Assembly: GCA_020073005.1 (NCBI GenBank)
Contig: JAIQFX010000025.1
Span: 1-53,541 of the forward strand
Length of the DNA stretch: 53,541 bases
Direction of reading: 5' to 3'
From: Terriglobia bacterium
GTDB taxonomy: Bacteria; Acidobacteriota; Vicinamibacteria; Vicinamibacterales; CAVVIG01
Part shown: positions 19,823 through 28,130 of the stretch, piece after piece
How positions within the stretch are numbered: the first letter of the stretch is position 1
Layout: each line of letters opens with the position of its first letter
Notes under the pieces: model-generated
Databases searched by the model: none
Told to the model about the DNA's origin: nothing
The model's input: the letters and a program-made list of their open reading frames with translations, nothing else
Position numbers and translations under genes: made by a program

Positions 19823-22250
19823 ATCGAAATTCGCGCGGTGGCGACATCGGCTCGCGGGGCTCTGGCGCAAGCGCTGGGTCCGGATGGCCGCGGCCGTGCT
19901 CGCCGTGCCGATCGTGGTGCTGTTCTTCACGGCCGGTTACACCTACGTCCGCTTCGCGCGGCTCATCGACACGCGCCTCCACGGCGAGCGCGACACGGTG
20001 CTGCCGCGCGTCTTCGCCCGTCCGCTCGAGCTGCGGCGCGGCCAGGCGCTCAGCGATCGCCAGCTGATCGATCGCCTCAACGATCTCGGGTACGCGCAGC
20101 GGCCGGCGGTCCAGAAGCCCGGAGAATTCGCGCTCGCGCCCGGGGCCGTGTCCATCCTCGCGCGCGCGCCGGACACGCAAGGCAAGGTCGTGCGCGTCGT
20201 CTTCCAGCGCGTGCCCGCCGGCCGCGGCGCCGCCGCGCGCCGCGCGCCGTCGCCGCGCCAGGCCGATCGCGTGCTGGACCTCGAGCTCGACGGCAAACCG
20301 GCGGACCGCCTCATGCTCGACGCGCCGGTCCTGACGTCGCTCGCCGCGGGCGAACGCGAGAAGCGGCGGCCGGTCGCGCTCGCCGTCATCCCGCCGCGGA
20401 TGTCGCAGGCCGTCCTCGCGATCGAGGATCGCCGTTTCTACGAGCACCCGGGCATCGATCCGATCGGCATCGTCGGCGCCGCGATCGCCAACATCCGCGG
20501 CAAGCGCGCGTACCTCGCGGGCGCGAGCACGATCACGCAGCAGGTCGCGCGCAACGAGTTCCTGCCGAAGATGTTTCCGGGGATGACGCTGCAGGCCGCG
20601 CGCGAGAAATCCTGGCGGCGCAAGCTGCTCGAGATGTGGGTCTCGATCATCCTGACGCAGCGCGCGTCGAAGGACGAAATCCTCGAGATGTACCTGAACG
20701 ACATGACGCTCGGCCAGCGCGGGTCGTTCGGCATCGTCGGCGTCGCGGAAGCCTCGCGGCTCTTCTTCGGCAAGGACGTGAGCAACGTCACGCTGGCGGA
20801 AGCGGCGACGATCGCCGGCGTCTTCCAGTCGCCGTCGGCGCTGTCGCCGTTCAACAATCCGGCACGCTGCAGGGATCGGCGCAACGTCGTCCTGCAGGCG
20901 ATGGTCGACGCGGGCTACGTGAAGCAGGACGCCGCGGATCGCGCGGCGCACGAGCCGCTCGTCGTCGTCCAGCGCGCGCTGGAGTCCGAGGCGCCGTACT
21001 TCGTCGACTTCGTCGGCCAGACGCTCGACGATCAATACCGCGGCCTGACGACCACGACGACGAAGGCGGTGGACGTCTTCACGACGCTCGATCTCCACAT
21101 GCAGCGGATCGCGCAGGACGCCGTGCGCGCCGGCCTGACGCACGTCGACGAACTGCTCGCGCGCCGCAAGCGCGGCAAGGCCGAGGCGGCGCTCATCGCG
21201 GTCGACCCGCGGACGGGCGAGATCCTCGCGTTCGTCGGCGGCCGGTCCTACAACCAGTCGCAGTACGACCGCGCGATCGTCTCGCGCCGGCAGCCGGGCT
21301 CCGTCTTCAAGCCGTTCGTGTTCCTGACGGCGTTCGAGGAGGCGGTCAAGCAGGGCCGCACCGACATCACGCCCGCGTCGATCACGAACGACGAGCAGGA
21401 AACGTTCGAGTTCGACAACCAGGTGTGGACGCCGGAGAACTACGAGAAGACCTACGACGGCCCGATCACGTTCCGCCGCGCGCTCGCCCACTCGCGCAAC
21501 CTCGGCACGATCCACGTCGCGCAGGCCGCGGGCTACGACCACGTCGCCAATTTGTGGAAGAGCCTCGGCGTCGGCGCTCCACCCAAGCCGTATCCGTCGA
21601 TCGCGCTCGGCGTGTTCGAGGCGACGCCGTACGAGATCGCGACGGCGTACACGCTGTTCCCGAACGGCGGCGTCATCCGGCCGCTGAAGCACATCCTGAA
21701 GATCACGGAAGGCGGCGTCGACGTCACGCGCAAGGATCCGTCCGCGCCGCGCCGCGTCGCCGCGCCGGAGACGACCTTCCTCGTGACCAACATGATGCGC
21801 AGCGTGCTGAACGAAGGTACGGGCGCGAGCGCGCGCAGCATGGGCTTCACGCTCGATGCGGCCGGCAAGACGGGCACGACCAACGATTTGCGCGACGCGT
21901 GGTTCGTCGGCTTCACACCCGAGCTGCTCACCGTCGTCTGGGTCGGCTTCGACGACAATCAGCCCGTCGGCCTCAGCGGCGCGCTGGCGGCGCTGCCGAT
22001 CTGGACGCAGTTCATGAAGGGCGCGCTCGGCGGCCGGCCGAGCGTGCCCTTCGAGGCCCCGGAGGGCGTCGTCTTCGCCGACATCGACCCCGATACCGGC
22101 CAACTCGCGACGCCGAATTGCCCGCGGACGTTCAGCGAATCGTTCATCGCCGGCACCGTGCCCACGCAAACGTGTGAACGGCATCGCGGTCCCCTGGCCG
22201 GCCGGATTCTCAACGCCGTCAAGGGCCTGTTCACCCTCGGGCGCGACTAA
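19809..22250 (+). CDS. PBP1b-type bifunctional penicillin-binding protein
   Basis: 813 residues, TTG start. Order: short basic cytoplasmic tail, one TM helix (RMAAAVLAVPIVVLFFTAGY), and a UB2H-like domain (ARPLELRRGQALSDRQLIDRLNDLGY...KPGEF). Next comes a GT51 glycosyltransferase with EDRRFYEHPGID and GASTITQQ, then a transpeptidase with SVFK, SRN and KTGTT active-site motifs. It polymerises and cross-links peptidoglycan in the periplasm. The UB2H-like region makes it PBP1b-like rather than PBP1a-like. It is co-oriented with and overlaps bshC. Confidence 0.95.
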   Translation: MSRSKSKFARWRHRLAGLWRKRWVRMAAAVLAVPIVVLFFTAGYTYVRFARLIDTRLHGERDTVLPRVFARPLELRRGQALSDRQLIDRLNDLGYAQRPAVQKPGEFALAPGAVSILARAPDTQGKVVRVVFQRVPAGRGAAARRAPSPRQADRVLDLELDGKPADRLMLDAPVLTSLAAGEREKRRPVALAVIPPRMSQAVLAIEDRRFYEHPGIDPIGIVGAAIANIRGKRAYLAGASTITQQVARNEFLPKMFPGMTLQAAREKSWRRKLLEMWVSIILTQRASKDEILEMYLNDMTLGQRGSFGIVGVAEASRLFFGKDVSNVTLAEAATIAGVFQSPSALSPFNNPARCRDRRNVVLQAMVDAGYVKQDAADRAAHEPLVVVQRALESEAPYFVDFVGQTLDDQYRGLTTTTTKAVDVFTTLDLHMQRIAQDAVRAGLTHVDELLARRKRGKAEAALIAVDPRTGEILAFVGGRSYNQSQYDRAIVSRRQPGSVFKPFVFLTAFEEAVKQGRTDITPASITNDEQETFEFDNQVWTPENYEKTYDGPITFRRALAHSRNLGTIHVAQAAGYDHVANLWKSLGVGAPPKPYPSIALGVFEATPYEIATAYTLFPNGGVIRPLKHILKITEGGVDVTRKDPSAPRRVAAPETTFLVTNMMRSVLNEGTGASARSMGFTLDAAGKTGTTNDLRDAWFVGFTPELLTVVWVGFDDNQPVGLSGALAALPIWTQFMKGALGGRPSVPFEAPEGVVFADIDPDTGQLATPNCPRTFSESFIAGTVPTQTCERHRGPLAGRILNAVKGLFTLGRD

Positions 22251-22254
22251 CTTG

Positions 22255-22300
22255 CTTACCCCACCCGCCTTACCTGCCCTACCTGCCCCACCCGCCCCTA
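22255..22300. repeat. Short-period repeat, TACCTGCCC class
   Basis: Tandem TTACCTGCCCTACCTGCCCC-like units lie just upstream of the xdhC promoter. A second block of the same words stands upstream of the lytic transglycosylase gene (42197-42240). Confidence 0.75.
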
Positions 22301-22306
22301 TAACCC

Positions 22307-22318
22307 TATAATCAGTTC
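22307..22318 (+). promoter_or_regulatory. -10 box of a probably leaderless xdhC promoter
   Basis: A perfect TATAAT (22307-22312) stands only six bases before the GTG start at 22319. A transcript initiated at the normal distance would begin at the start codon. No Shine-Dalgarno sequence fits in the gap. Confidence 0.65.
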
Positions 22319-23146
22319 GTGAACCAGGAAGTCTTCGCCGCCGTCGCCGACGCGCTCGAACGCGGCGAGTCCGCGGCGCTCGTGACGATCGTCTCGGCCA
22401 CCGGCTCGACGCCGCAGCGCGTCGGCGCGAAAATGCTCGTCTTCGCCGACGGCCGCATCGTCGGCACGATCGGCGGCGGCTGCTACGAGAACGACGCGTT
22501 CTGGAAGGCGCGCGACGCGATCGTGCAGCGCAAGCCGCTGCTCTTGCGCTACGAGCTCTCGGACGATTTCGCGCAGGAGACCGGGCTCATCTGCGGCGGG
22601 CAGATGGACGTCTACATCGAGCCGATCGAGCCGTCGCCCGAGCTCTACATCATCGGCGCGGGCCACGTCGGATTCCATCTGGCGCGGATCGCGAACGAGG
22701 TCGGCTTTCGCGTGCACGTCGCCGACGACCGTGAGAAGTTCGCCAACGCCGAGCGCTTCCCGCACGCCGCCGAGATCATCGTCGACGACATCCCGTCGTG
22801 GCTCGCGCGCGCCAATCTGCCGCCGCATTCTTACGTGGTCATAGTCACCCGCGGCCACACCAACGACCTCGAGGCGCTGCGCGCGCTGGCGCCGCGAGAG
22901 CTGCGGTATCTCGGATTGATCGGCAGCCGCGCGAAGGTCGCGCGGATCTACGACGCGCTGACGGCCGGCCAGATGTCCGCCGATCTGTTCGAGCGCGTGC
23001 ACGCGCCGATCGGCCTCGACATCGGCGCCGTCACGCCGCAGGAGATCGCAGTGAGCATCCTGGCCGAGCTCATCGCGGTGAAGCACGGCAAGACGCACCC
23101 CGCGGCCATGAAGTGGAACCCGCCGCAGCTCGTGCGCGAAACGTAG
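22319..23146 (+). CDS. XdhC/CoxI family molybdenum-hydroxylase maturation protein
   Basis: 275 residues, GTG start. XdhC proteins bind molybdenum cofactor, help sulfurate it and insert it into xanthine dehydrogenase-type enzymes. The XdhC_CoxI N-domain is ALVTIVSATGSTPQRVGAKMLVF...IGGGCYE. A Rossmann-like C-domain follows, ELYIIGAGHVGFHLARIA with LGLIGSRAKVARIYDAL and HAPIGLDIGAVTPQEIAVSILAELIAV. The partner hydroxylase is not in the window. The next gene, a deaminase, begins one base after the stop codon, pointing to a purine-catabolism unit. Confidence 0.92.
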   Translation: MNQEVFAAVADALERGESAALVTIVSATGSTPQRVGAKMLVFADGRIVGTIGGGCYENDAFWKARDAIVQRKPLLLRYELSDDFAQETGLICGGQMDVYIEPIEPSPELYIIGAGHVGFHLARIANEVGFRVHVADDREKFANAERFPHAAEIIVDDIPSWLARANLPPHSYVVIVTRGHTNDLEALRALAPRELRYLGLIGSRAKVARIYDALTAGQMSADLFERVHAPIGLDIGAVTPQEIAVSILAELIAVKHGKTHPAAMKWNPPQLVRET

Positions 23147-23147
23147 C

Positions 23148-24473
23148 TTGTCCCTGCTGATTCGCAGCGGCATCGTCGTCACGATGAACGACGCCTTCGA
23201 GGTGCTCGAGGGCGACGTGTCGATCCGTGACGGCCGCATCGCGGCGATCGCCTCGAACATCACGGCGCCGCACGATCGGGTCGTCGACGCGCGCGGCGGC
23301 TACGTCCTTCCCGGCCTCATCCAGACGCACATTCATCTCTGCCAGACGCTGTTTCGCGGATTCGCCGACGACCTGCCGCTGATGGACTGGCTGCGGCGGC
23401 GCGTCTGGCCGATGGAAGCGGCGCACACGCCGCCGTCGCTCCGCGCGGCCACGCGCCTCGCCACGACCGAGCTCCTCTGCAGCGGCACGACGTCGGTCCT
23501 GACGATGGAGACCGTGCACGACACGGATGTGGTGTTCGAAACCGTCGCCGAGAGCGGACTGCGCGCGACGATCGGCAAGTGCATGATGGATTTCGACGCG
23601 CAGGTGCCGAAGCGCCTGCAGGAGACGACGCGCGCGTCGATCGACGAGAGCCTCGCGATCCGCGCGCGCTGGGACGGCCAGGCCGGCGGCCGCGTGCGCG
23701 CCGCGTTCGCGCCGCGCTTCGCGGTCTCGTGCTCGCGCAATCTGCTCGAGGAAGTCGCCAGCCTGTCGAGCCGGCACGGCACGCTCGTCCACACGCACGC
23801 GTCGGAGTCCAAGGACGAGATCGCGCTCGTGAAGAAGGCGTCGGGCGGGATGACGAACATCGAGTATCTGGACGCCGTGCACCTCGCGTCGCCGCATCTG
23901 TGCGCGGCGCACTGCGTGTGGGTGGACGATCGCGAGCAGCAGCTGCTCGCCGCCCACGACGTCAAGGTCCTCCACTGCCCCGGCTCGAACCTGAAGCTCG
24001 GCTCCGGCATCGCGCCGGTGCCGGAGATGCGCGCGCGCGGCATCACGGTGTCGCTCGGCGCCGACGGCGCCGCCTGCAACAACCGGCTCGACATGTTCGA
24101 GGAAATGCGGCTCGCCGCGATCCTGCAGGCGATGCGGCAGCGCCCGGGCGTCCTGCGCGCGCGCGACGTGCTGTGGATGGCCACGCGCGCCGGCGCGCGG
24201 ACGCTGGGCCTCGAACACGAAATCGGATCGCTCGAATCCGGTAAGCGCGCCGACGTCATCGTCGTCGATCGCGACCGTCCGCATCTGGCGCCGGGGCCCG
24301 ATCCGTATTCGACGCTCGTCTACGCGGCCCGCGGCAGCGACGTCCGCGCCACGATCGTCGACGGCGAGTTGCTGGTCGACGACTTCCTGCCCGTTCGCGT
24401 CGATCGCGCGGACGTCGCCAGCGCCGCCCGCGCCGCCGCCCGCGATCTCGCGGCCCGAGCGGGCGTTGTATAA
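23148..24473 (+). CDS. Amidohydrolase of the guanine deaminase / SsnA-like family
   Basis: 441 residues, TTG start. It is a metal-dependent deaminase of the COG0402 group (guanine, 8-oxoguanine, 5'-deoxyadenosine, S-adenosylhomocysteine or triazine substrates). Signatures are VLPGLIQTHIHLCQTLFRGF (HxH metal site), HTHASESKDE, HCPGSNLKLGSGIAPVPEM and SLGADGAACNNRLDMFEEMRLA (metal Asp). The C-terminal ESGKRADVIVVD is typical. The pairing with xdhC favours a purine substrate (guanine to xanthine), but this is inference. Its stop codon overlaps the -10 box of the heat-shock operon. Confidence 0.87.
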   Translation: MSLLIRSGIVVTMNDAFEVLEGDVSIRDGRIAAIASNITAPHDRVVDARGGYVLPGLIQTHIHLCQTLFRGFADDLPLMDWLRRRVWPMEAAHTPPSLRAATRLATTELLCSGTTSVLTMETVHDTDVVFETVAESGLRATIGKCMMDFDAQVPKRLQETTRASIDESLAIRARWDGQAGGRVRAAFAPRFAVSCSRNLLEEVASLSSRHGTLVHTHASESKDEIALVKKASGGMTNIEYLDAVHLASPHLCAAHCVWVDDREQQLLAAHDVKVLHCPGSNLKLGSGIAPVPEMRARGITVSLGADGAACNNRLDMFEEMRLAAILQAMRQRPGVLRARDVLWMATRAGARTLGLEHEIGSLESGKRADVIVVDRDRPHLAPGPDPYSTLVYAARGSDVRATIVDGELLVDDFLPVRVDRADVASAARAAARDLAARAGVV

Positions 24474-24502
24474 TATTGGCAGTCTCTGGCGCAGAGTGCC
24501 AA
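24469..24502 (+). promoter_or_regulatory. Heat-shock promoter -10 with CIRCE operator
   Basis: A perfect -10 TATAAT is at 24469-24474. Starting two bases later is TTGGCAGTC-N9-GAGTGCCAA (24476-24502), a close match to the CIRCE consensus TTAGCACTC-N9-GAGTGCTAA (15 of 18 positions). CIRCE is the binding site of the HrcA repressor. It covers the expected transcription start, so HrcA bound here would block its own operon. Confidence 0.9.
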
Positions 24503-24532
24503 CCAGACCCCGCTAAAGACTAGAACCGTAAG

Positions 24533-25570
24533 ATGCTTGACGCCAACGATCGCTCCCGACGGGTACTGGCGGCGCTGGTCCGCGAGTACATCGCCTCGGG
24601 TGAACCGGTCGCCTCCTCTTTACTCGTGTCCGCCGCGGGACTCGGCGTCTCGTCGGCGACGGTGCGGAGCCTGCTCGCGCGCCTCGAGGACGAAGGCTAC
24701 GTCCAGCAGCCGCACACGTCGGCCGGCCGGATCCCGACCGATCGCGGCTATCGCTTCTACGTCGACCTGCTGCTCGAGTCGAAGCGGTCGCGGCGCGCCT
24801 CGACCGCCGTCGAAGCGCGGCTCCGGCGCGAAAGTCCCGCCGGCCTCATCGATGCGCTGCTGCCGCAGGTTTCGCACGTCGTGTCGCAGGCCTCGCACAC
24901 GATCGGCTTCGCGAGCCGGCCCGCGCACGAAGTCGCGGTGTTCGACCGCGTGGAGTTCGTCCCGCTCGGCGCGACCAAGGTCCTGGTCGTCATCGTCGCC
25001 AGGGGCGGCCACGTGATTCAGAAGGCGATCGACATCGGCGAGCCGCTCGGCACCGACGATCTGCGCCAGGCCGCCAACTACCTCAACGCGGAATTCTCGG
25101 GGCTCCCGCTGCACCGCGCCCGCGAGGCGGTGCTCGAACGGATCAACGAAGAGCGGCTGCTCTACGACGCCCTCATGGCGCGCGCGATGCGGCTGGCCAC
25201 GTCGACGTTCACGGATCTGCCGGACGAACAGACGATCTACGTCGACGGCGCCGCGTCGCTGCTCGACGACACGACGGGACTGACGCTCGGCACGCTGCAG
25301 GCGCTGCTGCAGATGATCGAAGAAAAGCAAAAGCTGCTGCAGCTGCTCAACGAGTACATCGACGGTCCCGGGCTGACCGTCGTGATCGGCGCGGAACACC
25401 TCGATCCCAGCCTCCGCCCGTTCAGCCTGGTGCTGTCGACCTTCGACGATGGCGTCGGCATCGGGACGGTGGGCGTGATCGGTCCCACCCGCATGCGCTA
25501 CTCGCGCGCGATCTCCGTCGTCGACGGCGCCGCGCAGGCCGTGGCGCGCGTGCTGCGCGATCCCAATTAG
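24533..25570 (+). CDS. hrcA: Heat-inducible transcription repressor HrcA
   Basis: 345 residues. The N-terminal winged helix (SRRVLAALVREYIASGEPVASSLLVS...SSATVRSLLARLEDEGYVQQPHTSAGRIPTDRGYRFYVD) is very characteristic. The GAF-like dimerisation domain follows, ending GVIGPTRMRYSRAISVVDGAAQAV. It represses chaperone genes by binding CIRCE, and a CIRCE lies 30 bases upstream, implying autoregulation. It ends TAG, eight bases before grpE. Confidence 0.96.
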   Translation: MLDANDRSRRVLAALVREYIASGEPVASSLLVSAAGLGVSSATVRSLLARLEDEGYVQQPHTSAGRIPTDRGYRFYVDLLLESKRSRRASTAVEARLRRESPAGLIDALLPQVSHVVSQASHTIGFASRPAHEVAVFDRVEFVPLGATKVLVVIVARGGHVIQKAIDIGEPLGTDDLRQAANYLNAEFSGLPLHRAREAVLERINEERLLYDALMARAMRLATSTFTDLPDEQTIYVDGAASLLDDTTGLTLGTLQALLQMIEEKQKLLQLLNEYIDGPGLTVVIGAEHLDPSLRPFSLVLSTFDDGVGIGTVGVIGPTRMRYSRAISVVDGAAQAVARVLRDPN

Positions 25571-25577
25571 GACGGAT

Positions 25578-26111
25578 ATGGCTGACCCTCTTGACGACGG
25601 TCCGGCGGAGGTGCCGCCGGACGGCACCGATCCAGTCGGCGTCGCGCCAGTGGACGAGCGCGACGATCGTGCCAGGGCGCTGGAGCGCGAGCGCGACGAC
25701 TTCAAGGATCGCTGGCTGCGCAAGACCGCCGAGTTCGACAACTACCGCAAGCGGATCGAGCGCGAGCGGCGCGAGCAGGCGGATCAGGCCGTCGTCGATC
25801 TGTTGAGCGAACTGCTGCTCGTCGTCGACGATTTCGATCGCGCGCTGACGGTGGACGCCGGCGACGGCGCCGCCGCGTACCGCAAAGGCGTCGAGCTCAT
25901 CCACGCGAAGCTGTACGACCTGCTGCGCAAGCAGGGCGTGCGGCCCATCGACGCGCTCGGCGCCGATTTCGATCCGAACATCCATCAGGCCGTCATTCAG
26001 GAAGTCAGCCCGGATCACCGCGAAGGTGAAGTCATCGGCGAGCTGCAGAAGGGCTACACGCTCAACGATCGCCTGCTGCGGCCGACCATGGTGAAGGTGG
26101 CGAAGGCGTGA
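25578..26111 (+). CDS. grpE: Nucleotide exchange factor GrpE
   Basis: 177 residues. It releases ADP from DnaK. An acidic disordered N-terminus precedes the long coiled-coil helix (ERDDFKDRWLRKTAEFDNYRKRIERER). The C-terminal beta domain holds GADFDPNIHQAVIQEVSPDHREGEVIGELQKGYTLNDRLLRPTMVKVAK. The stop overlaps the dnaJ GTG by four bases (GTGA), so the two are coupled. Confidence 0.96.
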   Translation: MADPLDDGPAEVPPDGTDPVGVAPVDERDDRARALERERDDFKDRWLRKTAEFDNYRKRIERERREQADQAVVDLLSELLLVVDDFDRALTVDAGDGAAAYRKGVELIHAKLYDLLRKQGVRPIDALGADFDPNIHQAVIQEVSPDHREGEVIGELQKGYTLNDRLLRPTMVKVAKA

Positions 26112-27268
26112 GCAAGAGCGTCAGCAAGCGGGACTACTACGACGTCCTCGGCGTCTCGCGATCGGCGAGCGATTCCGAAATCAAGAGCGCCTACCGGAAG
26201 CTGGCCATGAAGCATCACCCGGATCGCAATCCGGGCGACGCCGCGGCCGAGGAGAGCTTCAAGGAAGCGGCGGAGGCGTACGCCGTGCTCGCCGACACCG
26301 ACAAGCGCAGCGCCTACGACCGGTTCGGGCACGCGGGCGTCAGCTCGGCGGCCGGCGGCGGATTCGATCCGACGGTCTTCACCGGCTTCGAGGACATCCT
26401 CGGCGGCCTCGGCGACATCTTCGGCTTCGGCGATCTCTTCGGCGGCGGCCGCCGGCGCGGCGGCCCGCAGCGCGGCGCCGATCTCCGCTACGACCTCGAG
26501 ATCACGTTCGAGGAATCCGCGCGCGGGGCGGAAACCGCGATCCAGATTCAGCGGCAGGAGCACTGCGACGAATGCCACGGCACCGGCTCGGCGCCCGGGT
26601 CGTCCGCGAGCACGTGTCCGCAGTGCCGCGGTCAGGGCCAGGTCCGGTTCCAGCAGGGCTTCTTCACCGTCGCGCGCACGTGCCCGCAGTGCCGCGGCGC
26701 CGGCAAGGTGATCACCAAGCCGTGCACGGCGTGCCGCGGCGCCGCGCGCGTCGCGAAGGACCGCAAGATCACGGTCAAGATTCCGGCGGGCATCGCGAGC
26801 GGACAGCAGCTCCGCCTGCAGGGCGAAGGCGAACCGGGATTCGCCGGCGGTCCGGCCGGACATCTCTACGTCGTCGTCCACGTGCAGGAGCACGCGTTCT
26901 TCCGGCGCGACGGCCTGAATCTCTTCTGCGAGATTCCCGTGAACTTCCCGACGCTCGCGCTCGGCGGCGAGATCCAGGTGCCGACGCTCGACGGCGTGGA
27001 GAAAGTGAAAGTCCACGAGGGCACCGAAACCGGTACGACGCTGCGCCTCAAAGGCAAGGGGATGCCGGACGTCGGCGGCCGCGGACGCGGCGATCTGTTC
27101 GCGACCGTGCAGGCGCACACGCCCAAGAAGCTGACGAAAGAACAGCGCCAGCTGCTCGAACAGCTCGGCAAGGCGCTGCCGGCCGAACAGTTCGCGCCGC
27201 GGACGCGCGAAGGCGACGCCCAGAACGAGCGGAACCTGTTCGACCGCGTGAAGGACATGTTTGGCTAG
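26108..27268 (+). CDS. dnaJ: Chaperone protein DnaJ
   Basis: 386 residues, GTG start. The J domain has the HPD motif at residues 37-39 and is followed by a G/F-rich segment (FEDILGGLGDIFGFGDLFGGG). Four zinc-finger repeats come next (CDECHGTGS, CPQCRGQGQ, CPQCRGAGK, CTACRGAAR), the last with a weaker glycine pattern. The beta-sheet substrate domains finish the protein. It stimulates DnaK ATPase. The dnaK gene is absent from this operon. The TAG stop overlaps the prmA GTG by one base (TAGTG). Confidence 0.96.
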   Translation: MSKSVSKRDYYDVLGVSRSASDSEIKSAYRKLAMKHHPDRNPGDAAAEESFKEAAEAYAVLADTDKRSAYDRFGHAGVSSAAGGGFDPTVFTGFEDILGGLGDIFGFGDLFGGGRRRGGPQRGADLRYDLEITFEESARGAETAIQIQRQEHCDECHGTGSAPGSSASTCPQCRGQGQVRFQQGFFTVARTCPQCRGAGKVITKPCTACRGAARVAKDRKITVKIPAGIASGQQLRLQGEGEPGFAGGPAGHLYVVVHVQEHAFFRRDGLNLFCEIPVNFPTLALGGEIQVPTLDGVEKVKVHEGTETGTTLRLKGKGMPDVGGRGRGDLFATVQAHTPKKLTKEQRQLLEQLGKALPAEQFAPRTREGDAQNERNLFDRVKDMFG

Positions 27269-28086
27269 TGAAGTACTACCCCGCGATCGACGTCCGCGGC
27301 GATTCCACTGATCTCCTGCTTGTCGCCGTCGACGACTACTCTCCCACGGCGATCGAGGAACGCGACGACTCGGTCCGCGTGTTTTTTGCGACGACCGAGA
27401 TCAGGGACACGGCGTGCGCTGCGCTCGCCACGCAATTCATCGTCGAAGCGATCGATGTGCCCGACGAGGACTGGGCGAAGCGATCGCAGGAAGGCCTGAC
27501 GCCAATCACCGTCGGCCGCATCACCGTGGCTCCGCCGTGGTCAGTCTCTTCCCAGCCCCCAGCCACCAGTCACCAGCCACCGATCGTCATCACGATTCTT
27601 CCATCCATGGGTTTCGGCACCGGCCATCACGCGACGACGAGGCTGTGCCTCGATGCGCTGCAGGCGATCGATCTGAAGGGCGCCGTGCTGCTCGACGTCG
27701 GCACCGGATCGGGCGTGCTGGCGATCGCGGGCGCGCGGCTGGGCGCCGCGCGCGTCGTCGCCATCGACGTCGACCCTGATGCGATCCAATCCGCGCGCGA
27801 GAATCTGGCCATGAATCCCGATGCGCGGAACGTGACCTTCGAAATGGCGGACCTGACATCGGCCGCCTTGCCGAAGGCACGCGTCGTCACGGCGAATCTG
27901 ACGGGCGCGCTCCTCGTGAAGTCCGCGCCGCTGCTGCTCGCGGCCACCGAGCCGGGCGGCGTGCTGATTCTGAGCGGTCTCCTCGCGCACGAGCGTGACG
28001 AGGTGTGTCGCGCGTTCACGCCGGCGGCGGTATGCCGGGCACGCGCGGAGGACGGCTGGCTCGGCCTGACGATGAAAATATCGTGA
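27268..28086 (+). CDS. prmA: Ribosomal protein L11 methyltransferase
   Basis: 272 residues from the GTG that overlaps the dnaJ stop (MKYYPAIDVRG). A small N-terminal substrate domain is followed by a Rossmann SAM domain. SMGFGTGHHATTRLCLDAL is the PrmA signature, DVGTGSGVLAIAGARLGAARVVAIDVDPDAIQSARENL is the SAM site, and VTANLTGALL replaces the usual ANIL. It trimethylates L11. Residues 91-105 ([14 protein letters not shown]) are encoded by a CCAGTCACCAGCCACC-type repeat lying between the two domains, an in-frame insertion at the linker. It follows the heat-shock genes directly, a common arrangement. Confidence 0.9.
   Translation: MKYYPAIDVRGDSTDLLLVAVDDYSPTAIEERDDSVRVFFATTEIRDTACAALATQFIVEAIDVPDEDWAKRSQEGLTPITVGRITVAPPWSVSSQPPATSHQPPIVITILPSMGFGTGHHATTRLCLDALQAIDLKGAVLLDVGTGSGVLAIAGARLGAARVVAIDVDPDAIQSARENLAMNPDARNVTFEMADLTSAALPKARVVTANLTGALLVKSAPLLLAATEPGGVLILSGLLAHERDEVCRAFTPAAVCRARAEDGWLGLTMKIS
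27540..27583. repeat. CAGCCACCAGTCACC repeat in frame in prmA
   Basis: CCCAGCCCCCAGCCACCAG followed by TCACCAGCCACC belongs to the TGGTGGCTGGTGACTGG class seen at 37760-37800, 48127-48160 and 50121-50153. Here it is translated as [11 protein letters not shown]. Confidence 0.8.
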
Positions 28087-28130
28087 CAGTCAACCCTGCA
28101 GCCGTGGACGCGTCTAATAATCGGTACAGC

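Noticed and set aside
19812-22184. A 790-codon open frame on the minus strand opposite the penicillin-binding protein gene, and similar long frames opposite cysS and carB
   Set aside because: They are Arg/Asp/Ala-rich translations of the antisense of high-GC genes, show no motifs, and the plus-strand (or sense) genes have complete domain sets.
26572-27267. prmA with an extended N-terminus inside dnaJ
   Set aside because: This is the out-of-frame shadow of the dnaJ gene; MKYYPAIDVRG at 27268 is family-like.
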